DNA of 64,000 nucleotides, taken from the NCBI GenBank assembly GCA_963785755.1, contig CAWAXG010000073.1:178932-242931 (forward strand). Reading direction: 5' to 3'. The DNA comes from JACCXG01 sp963785755 (lineage in GTDB: Bacteria; Acidobacteriota; Vicinamibacteria; Vicinamibacterales; 2-12-FULL-66-21). Below are positions 30,779-41,615 of the stretch, piece after piece. How positions within the stretch are numbered: position 1 is the first letter of the stretch; each line of letters starts with the position of its first letter. Below the pieces are notes generated by a model. That model searched no databases. It worked only from the letters and a program-made list of their open reading frames with translations, and was not told the DNA's origin. The translations under genes were made by a program, and so were the position numbers.

Positions 30779-33507
30779 TCACTGTCGGATCCTGAGTGCC
30801 GACAGCTCGTTCACCGTCCACGGCGCCTTCCGTCCCGCCGAGCCGGCGCGCACTCTGGCCACGGTTTCAGAAGAGATTGGCGCGGCCTGATGTCCCCACG
30901 CGCGCCGGATGTACGTGAGGATGTCGGCGAGCTGCCGATCGTCGAGCGTCCCCATCGGGGGCATCAGCAATTCCCCCTTGAGACCATGCAGAACGATCCT
31001 GGCCAGCAGTTCTTCGTCTCCCAGTACCCATTTCGAGTTTCGCAATGGCGTCGCGAGCCGCTGCATGCCGCTGCCATCCGCCTGATGACAGGGAGCGCAC
31101 TGAGTCACGAACGGCTCACTGCCCCGCTCGCCGCCCTGGGTGTTGGCCGCTCGCTCTTTCTCGACTTCATCCCTCCCTCGATCTGCTGCCCGCGCCAGCG
31201 CATTCACCGCTGCCGGATGGCCAAGGCGTGCCGCGACGTCGAGAAGAGGACCCGTTTGAGGCTGCTCGGTCCACCACCTCCCGATCACCATCGAGAGGCG
31301 GTCGGGTATTTGTTTCGGGGCGGCACCCTGTTCGAGGCCGATCTTGACCCCAGCTAGCAGCCGATCGCGTTGAGTGGCCGGGGCCATGTCGAGCAGGCGC
31401 GCGAGCCGCGTGAGGCTTCGGTCGCTGATCTCCGGCGTGTAGTTCGTCATCCAGTCCGTATAGTCACCCTTGCCGCGAGGCATCTGGCTTCGCGGGTGGG
31501 ACGCATACTCCCGCCAGTTGCTGAACGGGTCGATGCGCGTGAAGGACTGGTTGTCGCCACGATCCGCAGCCAGCCGCCGGGCGATGCGGCCGGCAAGATG
31601 ATTCGTGAACACAGGCGCCTGCCAGACGCCTGACTCCTCGAGCCAGCTCAAGACGACATCCGCGTTCCTCGTGATCTGTTCCTCGAGCGCCCACCAGAGT
31701 CTCAGCGGGATGTGCTTGTCGGATACGTCATCCGGACGCCGGATCAGCGCCTCCAGCACGCCGAGTGCGCCGGCCGGATCGAGGCGCGCCGCCGCGCCCG
31801 CAAGTTCGCTCCGTACCTCCGCATCAGTTTCCTTGCGAGCGAGCCCGACCAGCTGTTCGTGGATCGGCCGCGCGATCGATCCCCCGTCGCTCGCGAGGCG
31901 CACAGCCCAGGAGCGAACAGGCGCCTCGGGATGGCCCAGCAGCTGCAGCGCCCACTCCGGGTCCATCCCCGAGATGAGATTCGCGGTCCAGAGCGCCTCC
32001 AGCGCGAGCTGCCCTCGTCGTTCGCGGGCCAGTTGCCGCAGCCGTGGAACGAGGGACCGATCTCTCCGTTCGCCGAGCAGTCTTCGCGCCTGCTCGCGGT
32101 ACCACTTTCTACTGTCGCCGAGCAGCGCGACGAGCTCGTCGCTGCTCCGTTGCGCGAGGTTGAACGGAGCCACCGGGCTGGTGATCAGTGGCGCGCAGCC
32201 GCCAGATCCGTCCGCACGACTTGTCCCACGTATCGCGCGGGTCGGTGTGATCCATCCGGATATCGCACCAGTCAGCGATGTAGATCGCTCCGTCAGGTCC
32301 AACCGCGGTGTCGACGGGGCGGAAGCTGCGATCGGCCGTGGTGACGATGGCGTCGGTATCGACGGTCCTGAAGGTCGAGCCCTGGGCCACGAGACGCGTG
32401 GCCTGCATCCGGCTGGTCAGCGCCATTCCTGAGATGAGCTGGCGCTCGTAACCGGGCAGCTTCCCATCCTCGTAGATGACGTAGGTCATGGCGAACCGCG
32501 CGGCATACCCCTCATGGTCCATCTTCGAGATGGAGCCATATGAGTGGGGCCGCGTGAACGGTCCGTGCTTCGGCCAGTTCTTGTCGTAGCGTCCACCGCG
32601 CACCCAGTGAAAGCCCGCGGCTGTTGCCGCCGTTGTCACCGGAGAACGCGCGGCCGCTGCTGTCGAAGGACAGCGTCCACGGATTGCCGCCTCCTTCGGA
32701 GAAGAGCTCGAAGGCGTCCGTGTCGGGGTGATAACGCCAGACCGCCTGCCCGAGAAAAGAGATGCCTCTGACCCGGGCGGTGCTGGTGCTTCCGTGCACG
32801 CCGTAGAGCCAGCCATCCGGACCCCAGGTCAGGCTGTTGGCCAGCGAGTGCGTGTCCTCGAGACCGAATCCCTCGAGACGCACTTCCGGATCGCCGTCGG
32901 GCAATCCGTCGCCGGTCCGATCCCGATAGAAGAGCAAGTACGGCGGGTTCATCACCCAGACGCCGCCGCGCCCCGTCAACACGCTCGTGGTGATGTTGAG
33001 TCCGGTGATGACGTCCTTGTGAGCGTCGAAGATCCCGTCGCCGTCGGTGTCTTCCAGAACCGTGATCTTGTCCGCGCCGCGAACATGGTTGGGCGGAGCC
33101 GCGGGCACTCCGCTGTAACGAGCGCGCAAGTACTGGTCGTACGAAGTGATGTTCAGGCCGGCGGGAAACGGGTACTGCAGATACTGCACGACCCACAGGC
33201 GTCCGCGATCGTCGAAGTGCAGATCGATCGGCTGACGGATCACCGGCTCGGACGCGACCAGCTCCATGGTCAAACCCTCGATCGGCTTGAATGCGCGAAG
33301 CGTCTGGGCAGCCGCCGGAGAGGTTTCGCCCTGGACCCAGTTGGTCAGCTTGTCCCCGCCCTCCTTCACATAGGTGCGGACGAACTCTTCGACCTCAGGC
33401 GTGAATGGGGGCGGTGTGGGCTGCTGCCGGGCCTGCAGACTCCAGCCGGCTAGAAGACTGGCCGCTGCGGCGCCCGCAATCAACCATCGCGTCGTGAAGA
33501 TGCGCAC
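30779..33507 (-). CDS. PVC-type membrane-bound dehydrogenase with HEAT repeats and cytochrome c, two frameshifts
   Basis: A secreted sugar/alcohol-dehydrogenase-like fusion of about 909 residues. The GTG at 33507 gives the signal MRIFTTRWLIAGAAAASLLA; a GTG at 33537 overlaps the previous stop. The beta-propeller (FDDRGRLWVVQYLQYPFPAG; WGPDGWLYGVHGST; AVGPDGAIYIADWCDIRMDH) is followed by HEAT-like helices (ARKETDAEVRSELAGAAARL) and a C-terminal cytochrome c with CAPCH and the methionine region LLMPPMGTL. One-base breaks lie near 32640 and 32190. The order matches the planctomycete Piru_Ver_Nterm (TIGR02604) class. The likely role is periplasmic oxidation of a sugar-like substrate with electrons passed to the haem. 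Confidence 0.82.
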
Positions 33508-33523
33508 AGATGGAGGTCCTGTT

Positions 33524-34630
33524 TTACTTCTGCTCACCTGCGGCCGGCCGCTTTCCGTCGCGGGCCCACGCGACTAGCGCGTCGAACGCGGTTCCAGTCT
33601 GTTCCGGCGTGAAGTTGCAATGGCCGTTGGCCTCGACGAACCGTGCGACGAAGCGCTCGGACGTTCCGGCCAGGGCGGCTGGCACCTCGTACGCCGTCAC
33701 GTCGCTACCTAGCACGAGCGAGTCGGAGGTGGTGTGAATCGTGAGGATGGGATCGGCAATGCGCCCGGTTGGTGTCGCGTACTGCCGCACGTAGTCGCGG
33801 GCGGATGGACTCGCGGCGTACCGCTTCACCGATCGATTGAGGCTGACGTCGTCCCCGAACCCGACATAGATGCGGTTGCGATTGTCGAACGGCTCGCCCC
33901 CGGCACGCTGCTTCAACTCGCCGACGAGCGCGTGAAACAGCGACAGCGCCCCCGGCACCTGCTCGACGGTGCGGCCGTAGCGCTGCGCGTACTTCGCCGC
34001 TCGCTCCGGCGCGATCGCGATCGCCGCCTTCACCTTCTTGCCCGTGTCAACGCTCGGCTCGTAGGGTGAACCGATGGTTCCTGGAAAGAGCGCCTCGAAC
34101 GTCACCAGCATGTCGAAGACGCCCGTATTGAGGAAGTCGATCGCCGGTCCGAGCGGACCGCACATCGGCATCGCCCCCTGATAGGCCTCGGGATAGCGCT
34201 CGATGATGGCCATGGTGATATGGCCGCCCATCGAATGTCCCGCGATGTAGGTCTCCGCCGGTGCGCCGTGCTTGGACACGAAGTAGCGCCGCAGCGCCTC
34301 GGTGTCCTCGATCGCTTCCTTGACCGCCCACCCCTGCACGCTGTAGTCGGACGCCGCAAAGGCGAAGCCGCGGGAGAGGAACACATCGCGGAACGCCTTC
34401 ATGCGCGGGGAATCCGGATCCGGCGGTCGCGTGCCGACGAGCGTGTAACCGTGCGTATACAGCACCAGCCCTTTGTTCCACGCCGCGGGGATCTCGATGT
34501 AGAACGCCGCGCCGTTGATGACACCTCGGTCGACGATGTTTGCGCGGGCGGTCGTGTCGGACGTCTGTGCGTAGAGCCGGCCGACCAGGACCAGCATCAG
34601 CACGCCGACGCAAGCTCGTCGCGAAATCAT
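33524..34630 (-). CDS. secreted alpha/beta hydrolase
   Basis: A 368-residue hydrolase. The ATG at 34630 follows GGAGG with good spacing and starts a signal peptide (MISRRACVGVLMLVLVGRLY, then AQ). Landmarks are the oxyanion region VLYTHGYTLVG, the nucleophile in AGHSMGGH (Ser133), a candidate acid in HTTSDSLV and the histidine in EANGHCNF. Substrate unknown; an esterase or lipase-like role outside the cytoplasm is likely. The frame is open far upstream through the tandem repeat into the ADOP permease, but that read-through is an artefact (see the permease entry). It is followed after 16 bases by the dehydrogenase-cytochrome gene, so the two may be co-transcribed. Confidence 0.88.
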   Translation of the reverse strand: MISRRACVGVLMLVLVGRLYAQTSDTTARANIVDRGVINGAAFYIEIPAAWNKGLVLYTHGYTLVGTRPPDPDSPRMKAFRDVFLSRGFAFAASDYSVQGWAVKEAIEDTEALRRYFVSKHGAPAETYIAGHSMGGHITMAIIERYPEAYQGAMPMCGPLGPAIDFLNTGVFDMLVTFEALFPGTIGSPYEPSVDTGKKVKAAIAIAPERAAKYAQRYGRTVEQVPGALSLFHALVGELKQRAGGEPFDNRNRIYVGFGDDVSLNRSVKRYAASPSARDYVRQYATPTGRIADPILTIHTTSDSLVLGSDVTAYEVPAALAGTSERFVARFVEANGHCNFTPEQTGTAFDALVAWARDGKRPAAGEQK

Positions 34631-34668
34631 GCGCGCCTCCTGTGACGCGCGGATTATGACAGAGGGGC

Positions 34669-34935
34669 GGGGCCCCGCGAGCGACGATGTAAGGGTGGCG
34701 GCCGCGAGAGAGCGCAGCGAACGAAGCCACGTGAGCGGAGCGGGGCGTGAGGGGCCCCGCGAGCGAGACGTAAGGGTGGCGGCCGCGAGAGAGCGCAGCG
34801 AACGAAGCCACGTGAGCGGAGCGGGGCGTGAGGGGCCCCGCGAGCGACGATGTAAGGGTGGCGGCCGCGAGAGAGCGCAGCGAACGAAGCCACGTGAGCG
34901 GAGCGGGGCGTGAGGGGCCCCGCGAGCGAGCGTGT
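34669..34935. repeat. three-copy 81-82 bp tandem repeat with GGGGCCCC boundaries
   Basis: GGGGCCCC palindromes at 34669, 34751, 34832 and 34914 delimit three nearly identical units (82, 81 and 82 bp) plus the start of a fourth. Each contains GTAAGGGTGGCGGCCGCGAG and GAAGCCACGTGAGCGGAGCG. The minus strand is free of stops in all three frames, which is why long open frames run across it. It lies between the hydrolase start and the permease end. Confidence 0.9.
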
Positions 34936-34941
34936 AAGGGG

Positions 34942-34967
34942 GTCCGGGGGACGAAAGTCCCCCGGAC
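34942..34967. terminator. perfect 11-bp hairpin with GAAA loop after the ADOP gene
   Basis: GTCCGGGGGAC (34942-34952), loop GAAA, GTCCCCCGGAC (34957-34967) is a perfect stem. It partly overlaps a second small hairpin, GGAC-TGAA-GTCC (34964-34975). It lies 8 bases past the inferred permease stop. No T-run follows on the minus strand, so it may be a dispersed palindromic element as much as a terminator. Confidence 0.5.
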
Positions 34968-34974
34968 TGAAGTC

Positions 34975-37619
34975 CTAAGTCCGTAAGCGCGTCGACCGGC
35001 GCCATGCGCATGCCGCGGCGGGCCGGCACGTACGACGCGATCGTGGCGACCGCGAGCAGCACCAGCGACGTGATCGCGAACGTGAACGGGTCGAGCGGTT
35101 CGACGCCGTAGAGCAGTCGCTCGAGTAGCCGGGTGAGCGCGGCTGCCGCAATCAGCCCGACGACGACGCCGATCGAGACGAGGCGCAGCGCCTGGCCAAG
35201 CACGAGGCGGAGCACCGCGGGGGCGGTCGCGCCGAGGGCCATGCGGACGCCGATTTCCTGCGTCCGCTGCCGCACCGAATACGCCATCACGCCGTAGACG
35301 CCAACCCCCGCGAGCACCAGCGCCACGAGGGCGAACACGCCGACCAGCACCGAAATCGCGCGCGGACGCGCGATCGTGTTGCCAACGACCTCTTCGAGCG
35401 TGCGGACTTCGATCGGCGCCTCCGATTCCATCGCGTGCACGGCTCGCGTCACGCTGGCCGCGAGCAGCGCCGGATCCTGCTGCGCGTGTATGAACAGCGT
35501 CATCCCGGTGCCCGGACGCTGCGTGCGCGGAACGAAGATGGTCTGGCGGACCGGCCCGTCCAGCGACGATTTGATGTTGCCGACGACACCGACGACCGTC
35601 CATTCCATGTCGTCCTTGCCGTTGGCGTGAGTGAAGTTGATGCGGAGACGCCGGCCGAGCGGGTCTCCATCGGGGAACTGCTGCCTGACGAGCTCTTCGG
35701 TGACGATCGCGACGGGCGCAGCGTCCACCGTGTCGGACTCGGCGAAGTCGCGTCCCGCCACCTGTGAAATCCCCATGGTCCTGAAGAATCCCGGGGTGAT
35801 CGGCCGTATCTGGCCGGATGTCACCTGGCCATCCGGTGGCTTGGGTAGATCGACACGCCAGAAGCTCGTGCCGATACACGGGAACGGGACCGGCATGCAC
35901 GAAGAACCCGCCGCGCGCTCGACGCCCGGCAGCGCGGCCATGCGCGTCAACGACTCACGGAAGAAGCTTTCGGCTCTGGTGACGTCGTAGCGCGTCGACG
36001 GCAGCTGGATGGCCGCCGTGAGCACGCCTTCGGTGCGGAAGCCGAGATCGTTGCTCTGCAGCTTGAGGAAGCTGCGCAGCAACAGGCCGGCGCCGGCCAG
36101 CAGCACGAGCGACAGCGCGACTTCGGCGACCACGAGCGAGCTGAGCACGCGGTGCAGGCGGCGGCCGCCGCCGTGACGTCCGCCTTCGCGAAGAGCGTCG
36201 CTCGCGTGGCTCGTCGAGACGAATGCTGGAACGACACCGAAGACGAAGCCGGTGGCCAGCGCGGTCACCATGGTGAACGCGATGACCGGTAGATCGAGCG
36301 CGACCTGGTCGAGCCGCGGCACGGGAATGCGATCGGCCACGAGCGCGAGCAGGCCGCGATGACACCACGCCGCGACGACCAGTCCGCCGATGCCGCCGAC
36401 GACCGCGAGGACCAGGCTTTCGGTGAGCATCTGGCGCATCAGCCGCCCGCGTCCCGCGCCAAGGGCCGTTCGCAGCCCGACCTCGCGCTCGCGCGCGGCG
36501 CTGCGCGCCAGCAGCAGATTTGCGACATTGACGCACGCCACGAGCAGCACGAGCGCGACAGCGCTCATCAGCGCGAACAGGGCGGGCCGCAGCTCCCCGA
36601 CCATCTGCTCCTGCAGCCGAAGGACCATCACCGTCCGCCGGGCATTGCGCTGCGGTTCCTCTTTCTCGAGCTCGGCATAAATGCTCTTCATCTCGCTGTA
36701 GGCCCGCTCGAACGACACTCCCTCGTGCAGGCGGGCAATCGCGTACGAATTGCCGCGCCCGCGGTACCGCGCGAAGCTGCTCCAGCGTCTGGCCGAAGGG
36801 GATCAGAAAGTCGGCCTTCTGCCCGACCATCGTGAAACCGGCCGGCATCACGCCAATCACCGTCTTCGGCCCGTCGTTTGTGGAGAGGGTCATGCCGAGC
36901 ACGTCGTGGCGACCGGCCAGGCGTTGCTGCCAGAATTCGTGGCTCAGCACGATGACCGTGCTGTTGCCGCTGAAGTCTTCCTCGGGCGTGTACGCGCGGC
37001 CGAGCGCGGGCTGGACGCCCAGCGCGCGAAAGACGTCGGCGGAGACCGCCAATCCGTCAATCCGCAGCGGCTGGCCGTTGACGATGATGGCAAGGCCGGA
37101 CGGCCCCACCATGCCCAGGTGATCGAGCGTGCGGGAGCGCTCGCGCCAGGCGACGAAGTTGGCCGGGGCGATCACGTTCCGGACCGTGCCGCCCCGGTTG
37201 GTTTCCCACACCGTCACGACGCGATCGGGCTCATGGTATGGCAGCGGCTCCAGCATCACCGTGCGCACCACGCTGAAGATCGCGGCCGTCGCGCCGATGC
37301 CGAGGGCCAGCGTCAGCAGCGCGGCGGCGGCAAAGCCAGGCGCCGTCCGCAGCACGCGAACGCCATGGCGGAAGTCCCGCACCGAGTCTTCGAGCAGCGC
37401 GGGCCGAATCTCGTCGCGCGTGCTCTCTTTGAGGCCTTCCACGCTGCCGAACCTGAGCACCGCCTGGCGTCGAGCCTCGTCCGGACTCATGCCCGCGCGG
37501 CGGAACTTCTCCGCCTGCTGATCGAGGTGAAAGCCCATCTCTTCGTCGAGGCCGCTCTCGAGCGAATCGCGCCGGGCGATCGAACGGATCCACCTCCACC
37601 CTTGCGTGATCCAGCTCAT
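34975..37619 (-). CDS. ADOP-family ABC transporter permease (MacB/FtsX-like), frameshifted
   Basis: An acidobacterial duplicated orphan permease, about 881 residues. The ATG at 37619 starts the cytoplasmic ADOP N-terminal domain (MSWITQGWRWIRSIARRDSL; DEEMGFHLDQQAEKFRRAGM). Then come two MacB-like periplasmic cores, each with FtsX-type helices (SAVALVLLVACVNVANLLLA; the final ASYVPARRGMRM). One break lies near 36765. At the 3' end APVDAL should continue RT-stop: dropping one T near 34986 restores a TAG at 34977-34975, the normal family ending; as given, the frame runs on into the hydrolase. PadR lies directly upstream. The ATPase partner is not in the window. Confidence 0.87.
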
Positions 37620-37682
37620 GATGTGTCTCTCTTTGTTTCTAGCGAGAGGAATGGTGCGCGCGAAAAGGATCCAATGGACGGC

Positions 37683-38021
37683 CTAATCCAGGGTGGCCTC
37701 GAGCACCAGATTAACCGCGCGAGACATGCGCCGCCACTGCGCGAGCTCGTCGGTGAGTTGCCGCCGGCCGACGCGCGTCAGCGAGTAATAGCGGGCGCGC
37801 CGATTGTTCGCCGTGGCCTTCCATTCCGATCGAATGAGACCCTGGCGCTCGAGCCGATACAGCGCGGGATAGAGCGTGCCCTGCCCGAGGTGGAGGACGC
37901 TCTCCGACCACTGCTCGATCCGTTCGGTAATACCCCATCCGTGCATCGGCTCGAGCTGCAGCGCCTTGAGCACCAGCATGTCGAGCGTGCCCTGGAGGAG
38001 GTCGCCTCTGTCCGTAGCCAC
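37683..38021 (-). CDS. PadR-family transcriptional regulator
   Basis: A 112-residue winged-helix repressor: GTLDMLVLKALQLEPMHGWG, then the recognition region LGQGTLYPALYRLERQGLIR and the wing with YYSLTRVGRRQL. The GTG at 38021 has AGGAG upstream. In Acidobacteriota a PadR gene regularly precedes an ADOP permease, and here the two are 63 bases apart in one direction. Its promoter overlaps an imperfect palindrome, suggesting autoregulation. Confidence 0.95.
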   Translation of the reverse strand: MATDRGDLLQGTLDMLVLKALQLEPMHGWGITERIEQWSESVLHLGQGTLYPALYRLERQGLIRSEWKATANNRRARYYSLTRVGRRQLTDELAQWRRMSRAVNLVLEATLD

Positions 38022-38042
38022 AGCGCTCCTTTCGATAGACGA

Positions 38043-38076
38043 AGGAAGCGTAAACGGTGTTCCTTTCGAGTGTCAA
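38043..38076 (-). promoter_or_regulatory. padR-ADOP promoter with palindromic operator
   Basis: On the minus strand TTGACA (38076-38071) is followed by 16 bases and TTTACG (38054-38049). The imperfect palindrome CGAAAGGAA...TTCCTTCG brackets the -10, which is the expected place for a repressor site. PadR is the natural candidate ligand. The ATPase-less ADOP and PadR would share the transcript. Confidence 0.55.
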
Positions 38077-38094
38077 GGGGAGCGCAAACACGTC

Positions 38095-38172
38095 GGTTCA
38101 GAGGTTCAAGCGTTCAGGGGTGAACCTCTGAACCCGAACCAGTGAACCTCTGAACCTCTGAACCTTTGAACC
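38095..38172. repeat. TGAACCTC tandem/inverted repeat
   Basis: GGTTCAGAGGTTCA (38095-38108) pairs perfectly with TGAACCTCTGAACC (38121-38134), a 14-bp stem with a 12-base loop. More direct copies of TGAACCTC follow up to about 38170. It sits between divergent genes, so it is not a terminator for either. Confidence 0.75.
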
Positions 38173-38186
38173 GATCAACGATTCGG

Positions 38187-38219
38187 GGAACTTTTAGACG
38201 CCGAATCGGCACTAATAAG
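38187..38219 (+). promoter_or_regulatory. possible ECF-type promoter upstream of the 38.2-kb sigma remnant
   Basis: GGAACTTTT (38187-38195) resembles the -35 element of many ECF promoters and is followed about 16 bases later by ACTAATAAG just before the GTG at 38224. A similar TCAATAAGG lies immediately before the GTG of the ECF gene at 48322. If real, the gene would have been self-activated, with a nearly leaderless transcript. The evidence is weak. Confidence 0.3.
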
Positions 38220-38223
38220 CAGC

Positions 38224-38660
38224 GTGGATGACGACGGGCTGCTCGAAGCGGGCGCGCCGGGGAGACGAGGACGCTTTTTCGCAGCTGTTTGGGCGATATC
38301 AGCGGGCGATCTATCGCTACGCCGTGTACATGGGAGGACCCGACGCCGGCGACGACATCGTCCAGGAGACATTCCTGGCCGTCTTGCGTCAGCGCGGCAG
38401 GGCCGACCAGCCTCAGGGCACTCTGCTCGCGTACCTCATCGGCATTGCCCGCCGTCTCCTTTTGAAACGGCTATGCCGCGAAAGGCATGGCGTCGTTCAG
38501 CGTCAGCCTCGATGAGAGCCTCGAGGACGAGAGTGCGACGTGGGAGACCGAGACACAACTCGAGCACCTGACGCGTGAGGAAGTGGCGGCGGCGGTACGA
38601 GCGGCCGTGCAGTCGCTGCCGGAGGCGTATCGGGAAGTCGTGGTGCTTTGCGATCTGGCT
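38224..38660 (+). pseudogene. truncated ECF sigma factor
   Basis: Across frames: VDDDGLLE, ARRGDEDAFSQLFGRYQRA, region 2 (GPDAGDDIVQETFLAVLRQ; LLAYLIGIARRLLLKRL), DESLEDESATWETETQLEHL, then the start of region 4 (QSLPEAYREVVVLCDLA). The frame shifts near 38250 and 38500. The helix-turn-helix that should follow VVLCDL is absent: the sequence switches directly to the tail of an ABC permease. The protein would lack -35 recognition and be non-functional. Confidence 0.8.
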
Positions 38661-38860
38661 TCGGCATCGTGGCCGGACTGGCTGCCGCGCTCCTGGTGAC
38701 CCGGTATCTGCGCAGCCTGCTGTTCGGGCTGACGCCGCTCGATCCCCTCGCGTTCGCCGGGGTGACGCTCGCTCTCGCCGGAGTCGCGATGCTGGCCGCG
38801 TATGCCCCGGCGCGCCGTGTCACCGAGGTTGATCCGGTGGTTGCCATCCGGGCTCAGTAG
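38655..38860 (+). pseudogene. orphan C-terminal fragment of an ADOP ABC permease
   Basis: The frame from about 38655 encodes GFGIVAGLAAALLVTRYL, RSLLFGLTPLDPLAFAGVTL and AYAPARRVTEVDPVVAIRAQ-stop, the last two FtsX-type helices and the standard tail of an ADOP permease. All the rest of the permease is missing and the fragment is joined head-to-tail to the sigma remnant. It is a deletion scar or an assembly junction. Confidence 0.85.
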
Positions 38861-38891
38861 TCCTCACCACTTGACGAAACTTGTGGCGGCG

Positions 38892-41535
38892 TCAGGCACC
38901 GGCCGAGAGAGCGGCGACTATCTCCTCGATCAAGCCGATCAGCATCGTGACGTCCGCGCCGGCGGCCTGCGCCAGACGCAGGTCCGCGAGCGCGTTGCTC
39001 AAGTGTGCGAGGGCCGCGGCGGTCTGCTGCTCCTGGAGCTTGTGAAGGGCCCCATCGTTCCCGAACCCGCTCACGTCACCTGCGAGCGCTTTTCTGGCCT
39101 GCCGCAGAGGCCTTGAGCGCAGCCGCGTCCACGGTCGACGCGATCAGGGCGTCGACGAGATTGATGATCGCGGCAACGGCCTGCGCAGGCGACACGACGG
39201 TCACGGGCGTCACGGCTCGCGCGGTCCCCTGATCGTCGTCTGAGATGTCCAGGGCGATGTCGTACTGACCGGGAAGCGCGTAGACATGACTGTGACGAAT
39301 TTGACCCTGCACTCCGCCGAACGCGTCGGTGAAGGCATCGAGGGTGTTTTCAGTCGTGCCGTCGCCCCAGGCCACCGAGGCCACCTGGTGATCCAGGCGC
39401 CCCGGATCCGAAAACGTGGCGCGCATGGTGACCGGGCGTCCCTGGAGGACGAACGGCACCTGCGTGCCGATCGCACGTCCCGCGGGATCCAGCGCGAGGG
39501 CTGAATCGATGGAGGGCGCTACGTTGATGATGGTGACCATCACGTGCGAGAGGCCGCTGCTGACGGACTGAATCGCCTCAACCGGCACCTGGACGATGGC
39601 CGGACCCTCTTCGGCGGCGAAGGCTGCCTGCTCGCCCGAGGTCTCCCTGGATCCATCGAGGTCCAGATCCCACAGCAAGGCGATCGGCGCGTTGTAGTAG
39701 CCGTCGCAATCCGGGACGGACGGGACGGTGAAGAACTGCACAGACGTGAATGTGTCCTCGACGAAGCCGGTTCCGCTGTCGTTCGGGATCTGGCCCAGGT
39801 CGTGATCCCTCCGGACGAAGCCCTCGCCCGCCAATGTCCGCGTGGCGTCTCCCGGGGGCTCCGTCGGGTCGTCGTAGTCGTCGTCGTTCGCGCGGATTGT
39901 GCAGCCGACCGGCGCAAACCACCGCCACGAACTCGCTTCGTCGCTCGCGGCGTCAGGGTCGATCGCGTTCACAAATGGTGGGGCGAAGTTCGGGTCGAGC
40001 AGGCGGAAGTCGTTGAAATCATCCTTGTTCCGGTCGTCGTACTCGATGACGAGATAGCGGCCGTCGTAACCGGGATGTTCGTAGAGCTGGATCCACGCCT
40101 TCGTGATCGGCGGCCGGCCGATAGCGGTGAGGAGTACGCTGCTGCCCTCGTTGACGGCGTACGGGCCGCCCGCCTGAACGGACGGCAGCACCGTCGGACT
40201 TCCCGGCCGCGCGATTTCGCTGTGGCGCCACTCTCCCATCTTCACGGAGCTCCGGCCGTTGGTGCCCTCGGGACCGTCGTTGTCGTGCTCGCTCGCGTAG
40301 AAGAGCAGCTCGCCGCTCGGCGTGACGTGAAACGTCGATGCGGCGGCAAGGCTCGCGATCCGCTCGCCCGCGACCTCTCCTTCCCAGGCCGGATGCGACA
40401 CGAGGTGTTTGGTCCCGACCTGGGTGATGCGCACGACGCCGCCCTCCAGCTCGACGCGGTACAAATCAATGAAGTCGGGATCGTTCCGTCCTGGACCGCG
40501 CGCGCCGGCCAGATACAGCGCGCCGCTCAAGTCGCCCTCGCGCACGAATTGCATCGTCTGATGCGCGTGCCAACACTCCACGGCAGGGACGATCGGCGGA
40601 CCGAAGTCGATCGGCCTCGGAGTACACACATCGCTCGGGATCAGCTCCTCCTTGCGCCAGGTGTACAGGTGAGTCCACCACAGAAGCGGGTCGGCAAGAT
40701 CGCTCGTAGTCGACTCGTAGAAATGCACCGTGCTGTTGTTGCCGCCCGAGATCGCGAGCAAGTAACGGCCGGTAGCGCACGGCACGCCGACGCGATTTGC
40801 GCTGCATGGCGTCAGCGCCGCGACGCCGGCTCTTGCGTCAGCCTCTCCCGGCGCGAACGTGCTCCGAATCTCGGGATTCTCAGGATCAGACACATCCACG
40901 AACTGCACCAGAACCGGGGCCATCGTCGGGTCGGGAATCTGATGTGGCAGTGGTTCGTCGACCCAGATGAGCGGCGGGAACTCGACGCCAATGACGACGA
41001 TGTTGCCGACTTGTTGCATGCCGCCCGGATGGTCGTAGGGTGGCCAGAAACTCCTCGTGCCGTCGAACGCGCCGTTGTACGGGATCGAGCGAACGACCCG
41101 GTCGCGCGAATCCGGCGGCGTGTCGGTGGTCCGCATGGCGCGCTGCAGCCGGTTGCTCCGAAGCCGTTCACCGTGTGTTTCGCGCGACCCCATGCGCACG
41201 ACGTACAGGTTGGCGATCGGATCGCCGCCACCAAGGCCCGACTCCTCTTCAGGACAGAAATCGCGGGGCGGACCGCTGCGCGTCACGAGAAAATACGGCG
41301 TGCCATCGGCGGCTTCAGTGCGAATCAGCGCCTGGTGGTGGCGGCACTGTGAGGGATCCGGGCCGTCGGCGATCTCGAAGCCCATCGGGTCGGGCCGCTT
41401 GGAGAGTGCGTTGAACTGAGCGACGACGTCAGGCGCGAACCGCGGCATCTGCACCTGCGCCTGCGCGACCTGGACGCCGGCACCTCCCGCGATCGACAGC
41501 AAGAGCATCGTTGATCTGATTCGCGTCGAAACCAT
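38892..41535 (-). CDS. large secreted protein: propeller-like N-terminus, interrupted PKD domain with crystallin-like insert, helical C-terminus
   Basis: About 880 residues, ATG at 41535, signal peptide ending AQAQVQMP. Residues about 30-440 start with PDVVAQFNALSKRPDPMGFE and look like a beta-propeller (HPGGMQQVGNIVVIG; SGGNNSTVHFYESTTSD). A PKD domain begins GGPYAVNEGSSVLLTAIG but is cut by about 150 residues resembling a beta/gamma-crystallin pair (WIQLYEHPGYDGRYLVIEYD; ASSWRWFAPVGCTIRANDDD). The PKD signature then resumes (IALLWDLDLDGSRET). A second PKD (VASVAWGDGTTENTLDAF) and a helical region follow. The frame breaks once near 39108; the tail ends at 38892. It is a paralogue of the gene at 54740-57541. 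Function unknown; the domains suggest surface carbohydrate or calcium binding. Confidence 0.8.
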
Positions 41536-41615
41536 GCTCGGACCTCCCTGGCGACCTCAAAAATGTTCCAATCGGCATTCTTCGGTGGCGGCGAATCGCC
41601 CGCTACCATGCGACG

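Noticed and set aside
34669..34935. CRISPR array
   Set aside because: The 82-bp units are contiguous with no variable spacers, and there are no cas genes.
33524..36718. A single 1064-residue ABC permease-hydrolase fusion
   Set aside because: The frame only stays open because a one-base error near 34986 hides the permease TAG and the tandem repeat has no stops. The hydrolase has its own GGAGG and signal peptide at 34630.
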